DNA of 64,000 nt from Falsiroseomonas sp044341625 (lineage in GTDB: Bacteria; Pseudomonadota; Alphaproteobacteria; Acetobacterales; Acetobacteraceae), in contig JBIIRI010000001.1 of the NCBI GenBank assembly GCA_044341625.1, positions 30,303-94,302 on the forward strand, written 5' to 3'. This document shows positions 42,235 through 51,388 of the stretch, piece by piece; position 1 is the first letter of the stretch, and every line of letters begins with the position of its first letter. Below the pieces are notes generated by a model, which saw only the letters and a program-made list of their open reading frames with translations, did no database searches and had not been told where the DNA came from. A program made the translations under genes and the position numbers.

Positions 42235-43320
42235 TCAGCGCACCGTCTGGGCCGCCGTGAAGGCGAAGTTGTCGTAGCTGTTCTCCGCGATCCGGAACCA
42301 CTGGAACTGCTCGGTCCGGAAACGGTTGTAGCTTTCCATGATGCGCGCGAAGCGGGGGTTCTGGCGGCCGAGATCGGCGTTCAGTTCCTCATTCGCGCGC
42401 CAGGCCGCTTCCAGGATCGGGCGCGACCAGAAGCGCAGTTGGGCTCCGGCCGCGACCAGGCGGCGCAGCGCCTGCGGGTTCAGGTGGTCGTAGCGCGCGG
42501 TCATGTCGCTGTCGGCTTCCGCGCAGGCGACGTCGATGGCGTGCTTGTACAGGTCCGGCAGGGCCGCATGGGCGCGCTGGTTCATCATGAAGTGCAGCCG
42601 CGCACCCGGCTCCCAGAAGCCCGGGGCGTAGTAGAAGCGGGCGACGCGCACGTAGTTGGCGCGCTCATCGTCATGCGGGCCGACGAATTCGGCCGCGTCG
42701 ATCACGCCGCGCTCGAGCGAGGGGTAGATGTCGGCCGGCGCGATCAGCGTGGGCTCGGCGCCGAGCCGGCGGAACAGCTGGCCAGCGAGGCCCGTGATGC
42801 GGAACTTCAGGCCCCGCAGCTGCTCCACCGTGTTGATCTCGTTGCGGAACCAGCCGCCCATCTGGGCGCCGGTGTCGCCGGCGGTGTGGGCGACGATGTT
42901 GTATTCGCGGAAGAACTCGTTCGCCAGCTCGTTGCCGCCGCCATGGCGGAACCAGGACGTCATCTGGCGCTGGTTCAGGCCGAAGCTCATCGCGGTGAAG
43001 GGCGCGAAGGCGATGTCCTTGCCGATGTAGTAATAGGACGCGGTATGGCCGCCTTCGATCGTGCCGGCCTGGACGGCATCCAGCACCTGCAGGCCGCCGA
43101 CGATCTCACCGGCCGGGAAGACCTGGATGCGGAACTTGCCGTCGGTGAGCTGCGCGACGCGGGCCGAGATGCGCTCCAGCGTGCCGTAGAGCACGTCGAA
43201 GACGCGCGGGAAGGAGGATTGGACGCGCCAGCGCACTTCCGGCATGGCCTGGGCGAGGGCGGGGGTGGCAAGCACGACCGGGGCGGTCGCGGCGGCGCCC
43301 ATCAGGGCACGGCGGTTCAT
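42235..43320 (-). CDS. TRAP transporter solute-binding protein (DctP type)
   Basis: 361 residues. Signal peptide MNRRALMGAAATAPVVLATPALAQA, possibly Tat because of NRRA. The mature protein opens VRWRVQSSFPRVFDVLYGTLERIS and has GKFRIQVFPAGEIVGGLQVLDAVQAGTIEGGH, QLRGLKFRITGLAGQLFRRLGAEP and GVIDAAEFVGPHDDE, the hallmarks of the family that binds 2-oxo acids and similar carboxylates (TakP-like). The dctQ and dctM membrane genes are absent nearby. Ends at a strong terminator. Confidence 0.9.
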   Translation of the reverse strand: MNRRALMGAAATAPVVLATPALAQAMPEVRWRVQSSFPRVFDVLYGTLERISARVAQLTDGKFRIQVFPAGEIVGGLQVLDAVQAGTIEGGHTASYYYIGKDIAFAPFTAMSFGLNQRQMTSWFRHGGGNELANEFFREYNIVAHTAGDTGAQMGGWFRNEINTVEQLRGLKFRITGLAGQLFRRLGAEPTLIAPADIYPSLERGVIDAAEFVGPHDDERANYVRVARFYYAPGFWEPGARLHFMMNQRAHAALPDLYKHAIDVACAEADSDMTARYDHLNPQALRRLVAAGAQLRFWSRPILEAAWRANEELNADLGRQNPRFARIMESYNRFRTEQFQWFRIAENSYDNFAFTAAQTVR

Positions 43321-43463
43321 GGGTTGGTTTCCTCCGGGCAATAGGCGTCGCGGGCCCATGCCCGCGCGGGACTGACGCGGGCCCATGCCCGCGCGTGGCC
43401 AAGGCTTAATGCATTCCCTGGGGCCGAAAAAGGGCCGTCATTCCGGCTGTCTCAACCGGTCTC

Positions 43464-43883
43464 TCAGGCCACGAAGCCGGCCAGGACGGCGGCCGCGGCC
43501 ACCATCTGGAGCAGGTTGGCGACGACGGAGAGCTTGTGGGCACGGTCGAAGCCCTTTTGCGCCTGGGCGTCGCCGGCCTTGGCAAGGTCCGACAGGGCGT
43601 TGATGCGCGGCATCAGCGACTGGCGCAGCCACCAGGCCAGCCCCGCGACCACCACCATGATCCCGGCATCGGGTTTCGACAGCGGGAACAGCGCGACGGC
43701 GGCGGCGGCGGAGCAGGCCAGCACCCAGACATAGTAGCGCGGGAACAGGGTGCGGATGAACCGCCCGCCCTGGTCGGCTGGCAGGATGCGGAAGACGAGC
43801 GGCGCAATCAGCGCGGCGAAGAACACCATGCCGCCGAGCAGCAGCGCGACCGAGAACAGGGCGATCAGGGCAAGGACGGTCAA
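43464..43883 (-). CDS. DUF4149-like small membrane protein
   Basis: 139 residues with four membrane segments: LALIALFSVALLLGGMVFFAAL, YYVWVLACSAAAAVALF, GIMVVVAGLAWWL and the final VVANLLQMVAAAAVLAGF. The arrangement and FFAALIAPLVFR resemble DUF4149/TMEM205-type proteins of unknown role. TTG 43883 is chosen as start because GGAG stands six bases before it; the frame continues upstream but that part is not hydrophobic. It lies between the TRAP receptor and the divergent serine hydrolase gene. Confidence 0.7.
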   Translation of the reverse strand: MTVLALIALFSVALLLGGMVFFAALIAPLVFRILPADQGGRFIRTLFPRYYVWVLACSAAAAVALFPLSKPDAGIMVVVAGLAWWLRQSLMPRINALSDLAKAGDAQAQKGFDRAHKLSVVANLLQMVAAAAVLAGFVA

Positions 43884-44043
43884 GGGAGGCTCCGGCGGGG
43901 GCAAGATGCGGTCAGGGGGGCGCCGCCCGCCGCAGAAGACGGAGGCCGCTGCCAAGACATGGCTTCGTGGATGGCATCCGCCAGGGCGGCCGGATAAATC
44001 GACAATACTCGACATTTTAGATCACTCGGTGTTCTTTTTGCGC

Positions 44044-45318
44044 ATGACAACGGCTTCCATGTCCCGCCGTACAGTTCTGGCCTTGCCTGCCCTGCTGGTC
44101 GGCGCCTGCGCGACCGGCGCCGAGGCGCCGGGCATGGCCTTCGCCTTTCGCGACGGCATCGGCAGGCGTGCGGCTGGACCGCGGATGTGGACCTATGCCG
44201 ATCCTCTCGGGAATTTTCCGCGCGCCGACCAGCGTAGCATGTGGCGGCCGAGCCACATCGTGGACAGTTTCTCCCGCCTCGATGAGATCCTGCCCGCCCG
44301 CTTCTCCCGCCGCGGCGATACGCCCCTCGCTTGGCGCCGCGCGACGCGCGAGCCCGACATCGCCTATATGGGGGCGCCGGTGCTCGGCGCCGGTCAGTTC
44401 GGGCTGACCGGCTACATGGACCGCAACCCCGCCACGGGGCTGCTGGTGGCGCAGGATGATGTCATCCAGATCGAGCGCTACCAGTATGGACGCAGCGACA
44501 CCCAGCGCATGACGTCCTTCTCCATGGCGAAGACGGTGATCGCCATGATGATCGGCATCGCGATAGCCGAAGGCCGGATCGGATCGCTCGACACGCCGGC
44601 GGAGGCCTACGTGCCGGCGCTGCGCGGCCTGGAATATGGCGCGACGCCGCTCCGTCACTTGCTCACCATGTCTTCTGGTGTGCAATTCCATGAAGGCAGT
44701 GCCGACAGTGCGGGCCTTACGCGCGCGACGACTGGACATCAAAGCGAAGGTGGGCCCGCAGCGCTCGCGCCGTTCAATATGCGCATCGCGGTTCCCGGAG
44801 CGCGCTGGAACTACGCCTCGTCGGAGACCTATGTGCTGGCGATGGTGCTACGCGCAGCGGTGGGCATCTCGATCGCCGACTACTTCGCTGATCGCATCTG
44901 GGGCCCCATCGGCGCAGAAGCCGATGCAAGCTGGCTCATTGACCGCTCCGGGCTCGAGGTCGGATTCACAGGCCTTCAGGCGACGCTGCGTGACTATGCG
45001 AAGCTCGGGCTGCTGATGGCGCGCAATGGGCGCGCGGGCCAGCGCGTACTCATCCCGGCCGAATGGGTTACGGAGATGACGCGGATGCATATCGGCCCTG
45101 GCATCACGGGCGGCTCCTTCGGCTACGGATACCAGACGTGGATCTTCCGGGAGGATGACGGGAGCTTTGCCTTTCAAGGCTATGGCGGCCAGCGGCTTTT
45201 TGTGCACCCGGCCAGCCGATTGGTGATGGTGCATACCGCAGTGCGTGCCGAGCGCAGCGACCCCGGCGTGGCTGACACCAATGCCCTCTGGCGCGGCGTG
45301 CGCTCGACCCTTTCATAG
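44044..45318 (+). CDS. Serine hydrolase, class C beta-lactamase-like, probable lipoprotein
   Basis: 424 residues. A signal with lipobox LLVGAC (Cys22) suggests a lipid-anchored protein. The catalytic SxxK is S160-M-A-K163 in MTSFSMAKTVIAMM; the tyrosine of the YxN-like motif is Y257 in WNYASSETY; GYGGQ near residue 378 replaces the KTG box. This pattern fits EstB-like esterases and other class C relatives rather than true beta-lactamases. ATG 44059 is an alternative start. The upstream region (43996-44043) is unusually AT-rich. Its physiological substrate is not known. Confidence 0.8.
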   Translation: MTTASMSRRTVLALPALLVGACATGAEAPGMAFAFRDGIGRRAAGPRMWTYADPLGNFPRADQRSMWRPSHIVDSFSRLDEILPARFSRRGDTPLAWRRATREPDIAYMGAPVLGAGQFGLTGYMDRNPATGLLVAQDDVIQIERYQYGRSDTQRMTSFSMAKTVIAMMIGIAIAEGRIGSLDTPAEAYVPALRGLEYGATPLRHLLTMSSGVQFHEGSADSAGLTRATTGHQSEGGPAALAPFNMRIAVPGARWNYASSETYVLAMVLRAAVGISIADYFADRIWGPIGAEADASWLIDRSGLEVGFTGLQATLRDYAKLGLLMARNGRAGQRVLIPAEWVTEMTRMHIGPGITGGSFGYGYQTWIFREDDGSFAFQGYGGQRLFVHPASRLVMVHTAVRAERSDPGVADTNALWRGVRSTLS

Positions 45319-45357
45319 GCTGACTGCTGTGTCGCGCGGCGCGCGGCGCAGGCCGCG

Positions 45358-47157
45358 TCACGCGCGGTAGACGCTCACGCCTTCCTTGATCGTCTCGACC
45401 ACCTTCAGCTCCGCCAGCCGCTCCGGGTCCGTGGTCATCGGGTTGTCCGACAGCATCACGAAATCGGCGAGCTTGCCGATCTCGATCGAGCCCTTCGTCG
45501 CTTCCTCGAAATGCTGGTGCGCGGCCCAGATCGTCATGGCCTTCAGCGCGGTGCCGACCGGCACACGATGTTGCGGGCCGATGATGGCGCCCGTCCGCGA
45601 CCGCCGTGTGACCGTGGCGCTCAGCACGCGCATCGAATCCGGCCGGGCCACCGGGGCGTCGTGATGCGAGGTGAACATCATCCCCCGGCTCATCAGCCAG
45701 CCGGTCGGCGAGATGTTCGCCGCCCGCTCCGGCCCCAGCACCGAATCGCGGTGCCAATCGCCCCAGTAGAAGGTGTGCATCGGGAACAACGCCGGAAAGA
45801 TGCCGAGCTCCCGCAGCGCATCCAGCTGGTCCTCGCGCAGCGTATGGCCGTGGATCAGCACGGGGCGGCGGTCGCCGAGGCCATGCCGCCGCGTCGCTTC
45901 CCGCGTCGCGGCGATCATCAGATCGATGGCGGCGTCGCCGCCGGCATGCGCCAGGATCTGCCAGCCGCGCTCATAGCAGCGCGAGAAGGCCTCGATGGTC
46001 GCGTCGGTCGGGGCGGTCTGCAGGCCGCGATAATCCGGCGGCAGGCCGGGCGGGATCACGTGGTAGGGTCGTGTCAGCCAGGCTGTCTTCCCCTGCGGCG
46101 AGCCGTCGAGGGAGATCTTCGCGCCGCCGACGCGCAGCCGGTTGCGGTAGTCCCGCCCGTGCAGCGCCCCGCCCAACTGGTCGCCGGCGCCGAGGATGTC
46201 GGGATAGACGACGACATCCACCGCCAGCAGGCCGCGCTCGGCCGCCTTGGCGAGGTTCGCCAGCGTCGGCCCCATGGCGCGGCCTTCCTGGCAGGTAGTG
46301 TAGCCGAAGGAGGCGTAGAACTCCGACCCCGCGCGGATCATGGACAGCCACGCCGCTTCGTCGAGGCGGCCCAGCAGCGGGGCCGCCCCGGCGATCATCG
46401 CATTCTCCTCCATCACGCCATTCGGCTCGCGGGAGCCTTCGCGGCGGCGGAAGACGCCGCCCGTCGGGTCGGGCGTCGCGGCGGTGATGCCCGCCTGTTC
46501 GAGCGCCTTCGAATTCACCGCGCAGAGGTGGGCGGAGGTGTGGATGATCAGCACCGGCACCTCGGTCGAGACCTGGTCGAGGTCGTCGCGCGTCGGATGG
46601 CGTTGCTCGCGCAGCTGGCTGTCGTCGTAGCCGAAGCCGAAGATCAGGCCGTAGCGCCTGACCGCGGCCGCGTTGCGCTGCGCCCATTCGCGCAGGATGC
46701 GGATCAGGGCGGGGATGTCGTTGCCCTCGCCATCGGGCGCGGGCAGCAGGTTGGCGCCGACCGCCTGCAGGCCGACCATGGCCACATGGCCGTGGGGGTC
46801 CACGAAGCCGGGCAGCAGGGTGCGGCCTTCGAGGTTCACCATCCGCGTCCCCGGCCCCCGCGTCGCCTGCACCTGGTCGCGCGTGCCGACGGCAAGGATA
46901 CGCCCGCCGCGCACGGCGACCGCCTCGGCCGTGGGTTGCGCGTCGTGGACGGTGATGATGGGGCCGCCGCTGTAGATCAGGTCGGCCGCGCCAGACGCGG
47001 CGGGCGGCGTCTGCGCCTCCGCGCAGCGCAGCAGGCTGCCGAAGCCCGCCGCCCCGGCGCCGAGCGCAAGCCGCCCCATCCCGCCGAGCACGCCGCGGCG
47101 CGACGCGGTGGGTCCCGCCTTCAGGGCGCTGGCGAAGGGACTGCAGGCGATACACAT
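45358..47157 (-). CDS. Amidohydrolase family protein (YtcJ-like)
   Basis: 599 residues. A leader containing SRRGVLGGMGRLALGAGAAG suggests Tat export, but begins about 19 residues in. The metal site includes HGHVAM in PGFVDPHGHVAM near 120, HAGGDAAIDL near 405 and HGHTLREDQ; FTSHHDAPV gives the final acidic ligand. QLREQRHPTRDDLDQVS and the late KLADFVMLSDNP are typical of the amidohydrolase 3/YtcJ group, which hydrolyse amides in various catabolic routes. It is convergent with the serine hydrolase gene. Substrate unknown. Confidence 0.85.
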   Translation of the reverse strand: MCIACSPFASALKAGPTASRRGVLGGMGRLALGAGAAGFGSLLRCAEAQTPPAASGAADLIYSGGPIITVHDAQPTAEAVAVRGGRILAVGTRDQVQATRGPGTRMVNLEGRTLLPGFVDPHGHVAMVGLQAVGANLLPAPDGEGNDIPALIRILREWAQRNAAAVRRYGLIFGFGYDDSQLREQRHPTRDDLDQVSTEVPVLIIHTSAHLCAVNSKALEQAGITAATPDPTGGVFRRREGSREPNGVMEENAMIAGAAPLLGRLDEAAWLSMIRAGSEFYASFGYTTCQEGRAMGPTLANLAKAAERGLLAVDVVVYPDILGAGDQLGGALHGRDYRNRLRVGGAKISLDGSPQGKTAWLTRPYHVIPPGLPPDYRGLQTAPTDATIEAFSRCYERGWQILAHAGGDAAIDLMIAATREATRRHGLGDRRPVLIHGHTLREDQLDALRELGIFPALFPMHTFYWGDWHRDSVLGPERAANISPTGWLMSRGMMFTSHHDAPVARPDSMRVLSATVTRRSRTGAIIGPQHRVPVGTALKAMTIWAAHQHFEEATKGSIEIGKLADFVMLSDNPMTTDPERLAELKVVETIKEGVSVYRA

Positions 47158-47289
47158 GGTGGGACGCTCCCGCGGCGATCGTTGCGCGGCAGGATGCGGT
47201 CCATCCCCGACGCACTGAAACGATCATGCATCGATCTGGAAGCGTTTTGTAGGTCGATTTCTCCCCTGGCCATAGGACCGGGGCGCGAA

Positions 47290-47312
47290 GGGGGCGCGGC
47301 GCGCGCGCCCCC
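47290..47312 (-). terminator. GC-rich hairpin after ahcY
   Basis: GGGGGCGCG pairs with CGCGCCCCC across a five-base loop, 10 bases after the ahcY stop. Only two T follow on the minus strand, so intrinsic termination is uncertain. Confidence 0.5.
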
Positions 47313-47322
47313 TCGTCCAGGG

Positions 47323-48723
47323 TCAGTAACGGTACTGCTCGGCCTTGAAGGGGCCCTGTTCCGGCACGCCGATGTAGTCGGCCTGCTGCTTGGTGATCTT
47401 GGTCAGCTTGGCGCCGACCTTCTCCAGGTGCAGGGCGGCGACCTTCTCGTCCAGGTGCTTCGGCAGGACGTAGACCTTCTTCTCGTACTTGCCGGGGTTC
47501 GCCCACAGCTCGATCTGCGCCAGCGTCTGGTTGGTGAAGGACGCGGACATCACGAAGCTCGGGTGCCCCGTGGCGTTGCCGAGGTTCACCAGGCGGCCTT
47601 CGGACAGCAGGATGATGCGCTTGCCGGTGGGGAACTCGATCTCGTCGACCTGCGGCTTGATGTTGTCCCACTTGTAGTTCCGCAGCGCGGCGACCTGAAC
47701 CTCGCTGTCGAAGTGGCCGATGTTGCAGACGATGGCGCGGTGCTTCATCGCGCGCATGTGGTCGGCGGTGATCACGTCCACATTGCCCGTCGCTGTCACG
47801 AAGATGTCGGCCATCGGCGCGGCATCCTCCATCGTCACGACCTGGTAGCCTTCCATCGCCGCCTGCAGCGCGCAGATCGGGTCGACTTCAGACACCATCA
47901 CGCGGCAGCCCGCATTGCGAAGGCTGGCGGCGGAGCCCTTGCCGACATCGCCGAAGCCGCAGACCATCGCGACCTTGCCGGCCATCATCACGTCGGTGCC
48001 GCGGCGGATCGCGTCCACCAGCGATTCACGGCAGCCATAGAGGTTGTCGAACTTCGACTTCGTCACGCTGTCGTTCACGTTGATCGCCGGGAACAGCAGG
48101 CGGCCTTCCTTGGCCATGACATACAGGCGGTGCACGCCCGTCGTCGTTTCCTCGGACACGCCGACGATGCTCTTCGCCAGCTGCGCGAACCAGCCCGGCT
48201 TGGTCTTCAGGCACTTCTTGATGAGGGCGAAGAAGACTTCCTCTTCCTCATTGGTCGGCTTCTCCAGGAAGGCGACATCGCCCTGCTCGGCGCGCAGGCC
48301 GTAATGGACCAGCAGCGTCATGTCGCCGCCATCGTCGAGCAGCACGTTCGGCGTGCCCCCATCGGCCCATTCGAGCGTCTTCTGCACATAGTCCCAGTAT
48401 TCCGGCAGCGTCTCGCCCTTCACGGCGAACACCGGCGTGCCGGCGGCGGCGATCGCGGCGGCGGCGTGGTCCTGCGTCGAGAAGATGTTGCAGGACGACC
48501 AGCGCACATCGGCGCCGAGCGCCTTCAGCGTCTCGATCAGCACGGCGGTCTGGATGGTCATGTGCAGGCACCCCGCGATGCGGGCGCCCTTCAGCGGCTG
48601 CTGCTTGCCGTATTCGGCGCGCACGGCCATCAGGCCGGGCATCTCGTCCTCGGCCATCGAGATCTCCTTGCGGCCCCAATCGGCCAGGGAGAGGTCCTTC
48701 ACGATGTAGTCGGCGGCGGCCAT
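47323..48723 (-). CDS. ahcY: S-adenosylhomocysteine hydrolase
   Basis: 466 residues. It splits S-adenosylhomocysteine into homocysteine and adenosine, keeping methylation going, and uses bound NAD. GCLHMTIQTAVLIETL (about 51-66), NVNDSVTKSKFDNLYGCRESL (about 215-235) and the NAD-binding CGFGDVGKGSA (about 255-265) are invariant features; the family C-terminal ending KAEQYRY with Lys and Tyr is present. A palindrome in the upstream region is a likely operator. A hairpin follows the stop. Confidence 0.97.
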   Translation of the reverse strand: MAAADYIVKDLSLADWGRKEISMAEDEMPGLMAVRAEYGKQQPLKGARIAGCLHMTIQTAVLIETLKALGADVRWSSCNIFSTQDHAAAAIAAAGTPVFAVKGETLPEYWDYVQKTLEWADGGTPNVLLDDGGDMTLLVHYGLRAEQGDVAFLEKPTNEEEEVFFALIKKCLKTKPGWFAQLAKSIVGVSEETTTGVHRLYVMAKEGRLLFPAINVNDSVTKSKFDNLYGCRESLVDAIRRGTDVMMAGKVAMVCGFGDVGKGSAASLRNAGCRVMVSEVDPICALQAAMEGYQVVTMEDAAPMADIFVTATGNVDVITADHMRAMKHRAIVCNIGHFDSEVQVAALRNYKWDNIKPQVDEIEFPTGKRIILLSEGRLVNLGNATGHPSFVMSASFTNQTLAQIELWANPGKYEKKVYVLPKHLDEKVAALHLEKVGAKLTKITKQQADYIGVPEQGPFKAEQYRY

Positions 48724-48799
48724 GCGGATCGATCCTGCTTTGGGAAAGGTGGCGGCGCGTAGCACGCGGGCCGCCGCAGGCCAAGGGCGGACGACAAGG

Positions 48800-48817
48800 C
48801 ATAATGATATCTTTATG
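48800..48817. promoter_or_regulatory. Palindromic operator upstream of ahcY (SahR-like ArsR-type site)
   Basis: CATAATGATATCTTTATG: two half-sites CATAAnGAT/ATCTTTATG with a single mismatch over 18 bp, centred about 85 bases before the ahcY start. It stands out as an AT-rich island. Proteobacterial ahcY and methionine-cycle genes are often controlled by the ArsR-family SAH sensor SahR; assignment of this site to SahR is inference, and no such regulator is in the window. Confidence 0.6.
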
Positions 48818-48920
48818 TGTCCGTTAAGGGGCGCCACCCAAAGCTCTCCTTGGCATCAGGCGCACCAGACACCATCCTCCAGACCTAACGCTGCCCCGCC
48901 CGGACCCTCGCCCGTCCCCG

Positions 48921-49823
48921 ATGACGTCTTCCCCCGCCGCGCCCCGGCGCCTTCCCCGCGCGCCCGACAGGCTCCGCATGGCCGAACAGCTGCGCGTCAC
49001 CGGCGCGGGCATGCGCCAGCTGCTGGCCGAGTTCCGCGACGCTCGCCGGCGCAGCCCCGCCCCGCCCCGCATGGTGCGCGCCGAGGGCGCTCTCCGCATC
49101 GCGTCCTGGAACCTGCACAAATGCGTCGGCACCGACGGGCGCTTCGACCCGCACCGCTCCATCGCGGTGATCGCGGAACTCGATGCCGACCTGATCGCGC
49201 TGCAGGAAGCCGATCGTCGCTTCGGCCGCCGCATCGGGCTCCTGGACACCCGCCTGCTCGAGGAAAAGGCCGGGCTCGTGCCGCTGCCGATCTCCGACAT
49301 CGCAGGCGGGCATGGCTGGCACGGCAACGCCATCCTCGCCCGCCCGGGCACCCGCGCGCGGCTTCGCCGCCTCGCGCTGCCGGGTGCCGAACCGCGCGGG
49401 GCGGTGGTGGCGGATCTCGACATGGCGGGCGGGCCGCTCAGGATCGTGGCCGCGCATTTCGGCCTGCTGCCGCGCTGCCGCCGCCGCCAATCCGCCGCGA
49501 TCCTGGCCGCCCTGGCCGAGGCCCCGCCGATGCCGACCGTGCTCTGCGGGGACCTCAATGAATGGAATCCGGGCGAGCGGTCCTCGCTGCGCGGGCTGGC
49601 GCCGCTGTTCGGCGCCGTGAATGGGGGGCCGGCGAGCTTCCCGACCCGCATGCCGGTGCTGCCGCTCGACCGCATCCTGGCCTGGCCGCAAGCGCTCGTG
49701 ACCGATGTCGAGGTGCATGACAGCCCGCTGGCGCGCATCGCCTCCGACCACCTGCCGCTGACCGCCTGCCTGCACCTGGCCGCCGTCGCGACAGGCCTGG
49801 CCGGGTCGCGCGCCGCCGCCTGA
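48921..49823 (+). CDS. Endonuclease/exonuclease/phosphatase family protein
   Basis: 300 residues. The EEP fold is visible: IASWNLHKCVG near 60 (Asn), LIALQEADRRFG (catalytic Glu), LCGDLNEWNPG (Asp and Asn), LPLDRILAW, and SDHLPLTA (Asp-His pair). No signal peptide is seen; an in-frame ATG at 48978 could be the true start. Such stand-alone EEP proteins beside phospholipase D-like genes may act on phospholipids or phosphodiesters. The phospholipase gene starts 30 bases after the stop, indicating an operon. Confidence 0.82.
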   Translation: MTSSPAAPRRLPRAPDRLRMAEQLRVTGAGMRQLLAEFRDARRRSPAPPRMVRAEGALRIASWNLHKCVGTDGRFDPHRSIAVIAELDADLIALQEADRRFGRRIGLLDTRLLEEKAGLVPLPISDIAGGHGWHGNAILARPGTRARLRRLALPGAEPRGAVVADLDMAGGPLRIVAAHFGLLPRCRRRQSAAILAALAEAPPMPTVLCGDLNEWNPGERSSLRGLAPLFGAVNGGPASFPTRMPVLPLDRILAWPQALVTDVEVHDSPLARIASDHLPLTACLHLAAVATGLAGSRAAA

Positions 49824-49853
49824 ACCGCCACCCCGGCCGGCCGTTGGCTGCCG

Positions 49854-51383
49854 ATGAAGCCGCCGATGCAGGGCCGTACCGCTACCCAGACGGATGCCGA
49901 TGTCGCGCCGCCGCCGGCCGTGCCGACAAGGTTGGACCGCGCGGTGGACGCGGCGCTGGCCAATCTCGGCCTGCGCGGACCGGGCGCCTGGCGCCAGGGC
50001 GGTGTCGCGGTGCTGTGCCTGGCCGAGGACGCCTTCGCCATCCGCGCGGCTTCCGCCCGCGCGGCAGGCCGCACGCTGGACCTGCAATACTACACTTGGC
50101 GCGGCGACCTGACCGGCATGCTGCTGGCGGCAGAGGTGCTGGCCGCGGCCGATCGCGGTGTCGTCGTGCGGATGCTGCTGGATGACGTCTTCGCCATCGG
50201 GCACGAACGGACGCTGGCCGCGCTCGACACGCATCCGAACATCGAGATCCGGCTGTTCAACGGCACGCGTTGGCAGCGCTTCGGCCGGCTCGGCTACGCG
50301 CTCGAGATCGCCTTCGGCGGCTGGCACCTGACGCGGCGGATGCACAACAAGAACTGGATCGCCGATGGGCGGCTGGCCGTGGTCGGCGGGCGCAACATCG
50401 GCAATGAGTATTTCGGGCTGGGGGCGGAGGGGGCTGTGAGCTTCCGCGACCTCGACCTCGTGCTCGCCGGCCCCTCCGCGCGGGGCGCCTCGACGGTGTT
50501 CGAACGCTATTGGGCAAGCCCCCTCGCGCGGCCCGCCGCCCTGGTCTCCGCCGCCGGGGAACGCGGGGGGCTCGACGCGCTGCGCCGCTCCTTTTCCGCC
50601 GCCGCCGCCGCGCCCGAGGCGGCGGGGCTGCTCGTCGCGCTGGCCGAGCATCCCGCGCGCCGCATCCGGCGCGGGCTGACGCCGGTGGGGGTGGATGCGG
50701 TGCGGGTCGTGGCGGACCCACCGGAGAAGGCGAGGCGCGGATTGGGGGCGCGCAAGCGCGCGCGCGCGGCCGGCGGTATCGCCGCCGAGATCGCCGATGC
50801 GCTGCGCGAGGCGAAGCGGGAGGCGCTGCTGATCTCCCCCTATTTCGTGCCCGGCCGCGCGGGGCTGGACCTGTTGCGCGGGCTGGTCGCGCGCGGCGTG
50901 GCGGTGAGCGTCGTGACGAACAGCCTGGCCGCGACCGATGTCGTCGCGGTGCATGGCGGCTACATGAAATATCGCCGCCCGCTGCTGCGGGCCGGCATCG
51001 CGCTGCATGAGCTGAAGCCCGGACCGGATGACGACCGGCCGAGCCTGCTCGGCTCACGCGGGGGGGCGGCGCTGCACACCAAGGCGCTGGTCGTGGACGG
51101 GCATCTGGCCTTCGTGGGCAGCTTCAACCTCGACCCGCGCTCCGCCGTGCTGAACACAGAGATGGGCGCCTTCGTCCGCAACCCGGCCGTGGCGCGGGAG
51201 GTAGCGCGCGAACAGGCGCGGCTGACCGATCCGGCTGTCAGCTGGAAGCTGGCGCTGCGGGACGGGCGGGTGATCTGGCTGGATCGCGGCGGCGGCGTGC
51301 TGCACAGGGAGCCCGGCGCCTCATGGCGTCGGATCGTGGTGGCGTGGCTGGCGCGCGTGCTGCCCGTCGAGGAACAGCTGTAG
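49854..51383 (+). CDS. Phospholipase D-family protein (cardiolipin synthase-like)
   Basis: 509 residues with two HKD motifs: H164-N-K166-NWIA-D171 in RMHNKNWIADG and H408-T-K410-ALVV-D415 in ALHTKALVVDG. Each is followed by the usual GGRNIGNEYF and GSFNLDPRS. These features match bacterial cardiolipin synthases and related transphosphatidylases, although no N-terminal membrane helices are obvious, so it may be a soluble or peripheral variant. It forms a pair with the upstream EEP gene and ends five bases from the convergent oxygenase gene. Confidence 0.88.
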   Translation: MKPPMQGRTATQTDADVAPPPAVPTRLDRAVDAALANLGLRGPGAWRQGGVAVLCLAEDAFAIRAASARAAGRTLDLQYYTWRGDLTGMLLAAEVLAAADRGVVVRMLLDDVFAIGHERTLAALDTHPNIEIRLFNGTRWQRFGRLGYALEIAFGGWHLTRRMHNKNWIADGRLAVVGGRNIGNEYFGLGAEGAVSFRDLDLVLAGPSARGASTVFERYWASPLARPAALVSAAGERGGLDALRRSFSAAAAAPEAAGLLVALAEHPARRIRRGLTPVGVDAVRVVADPPEKARRGLGARKRARAAGGIAAEIADALREAKREALLISPYFVPGRAGLDLLRGLVARGVAVSVVTNSLAATDVVAVHGGYMKYRRPLLRAGIALHELKPGPDDDRPSLLGSRGGAALHTKALVVDGHLAFVGSFNLDPRSAVLNTEMGAFVRNPAVAREVAREQARLTDPAVSWKLALRDGRVIWLDRGGGVLHREPGASWRRIVVAWLARVLPVEEQL

Positions 51384-51388
51384 CGCCG

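Noticed and set aside
44044..45318. Class C beta-lactamase (resistance gene)
   Set aside because: SxxK is present but the third box is GYGGQ rather than KTG and the tyrosine motif is YAS, pointing to an esterase-like relative.
45511..48762. A 1083-codon plus-strand frame across the amidohydrolase and ahcY genes
   Set aside because: It mirrors two secure minus-strand genes and has a His/Arg/Gly-biased composition typical of antisense frames.
48724..48799. SAM/SAH riboswitch upstream of ahcY
   Set aside because: No pseudoknot-forming arrangement recognisable as a SAM-II or SAH element; the palindromic operator explains regulation better.
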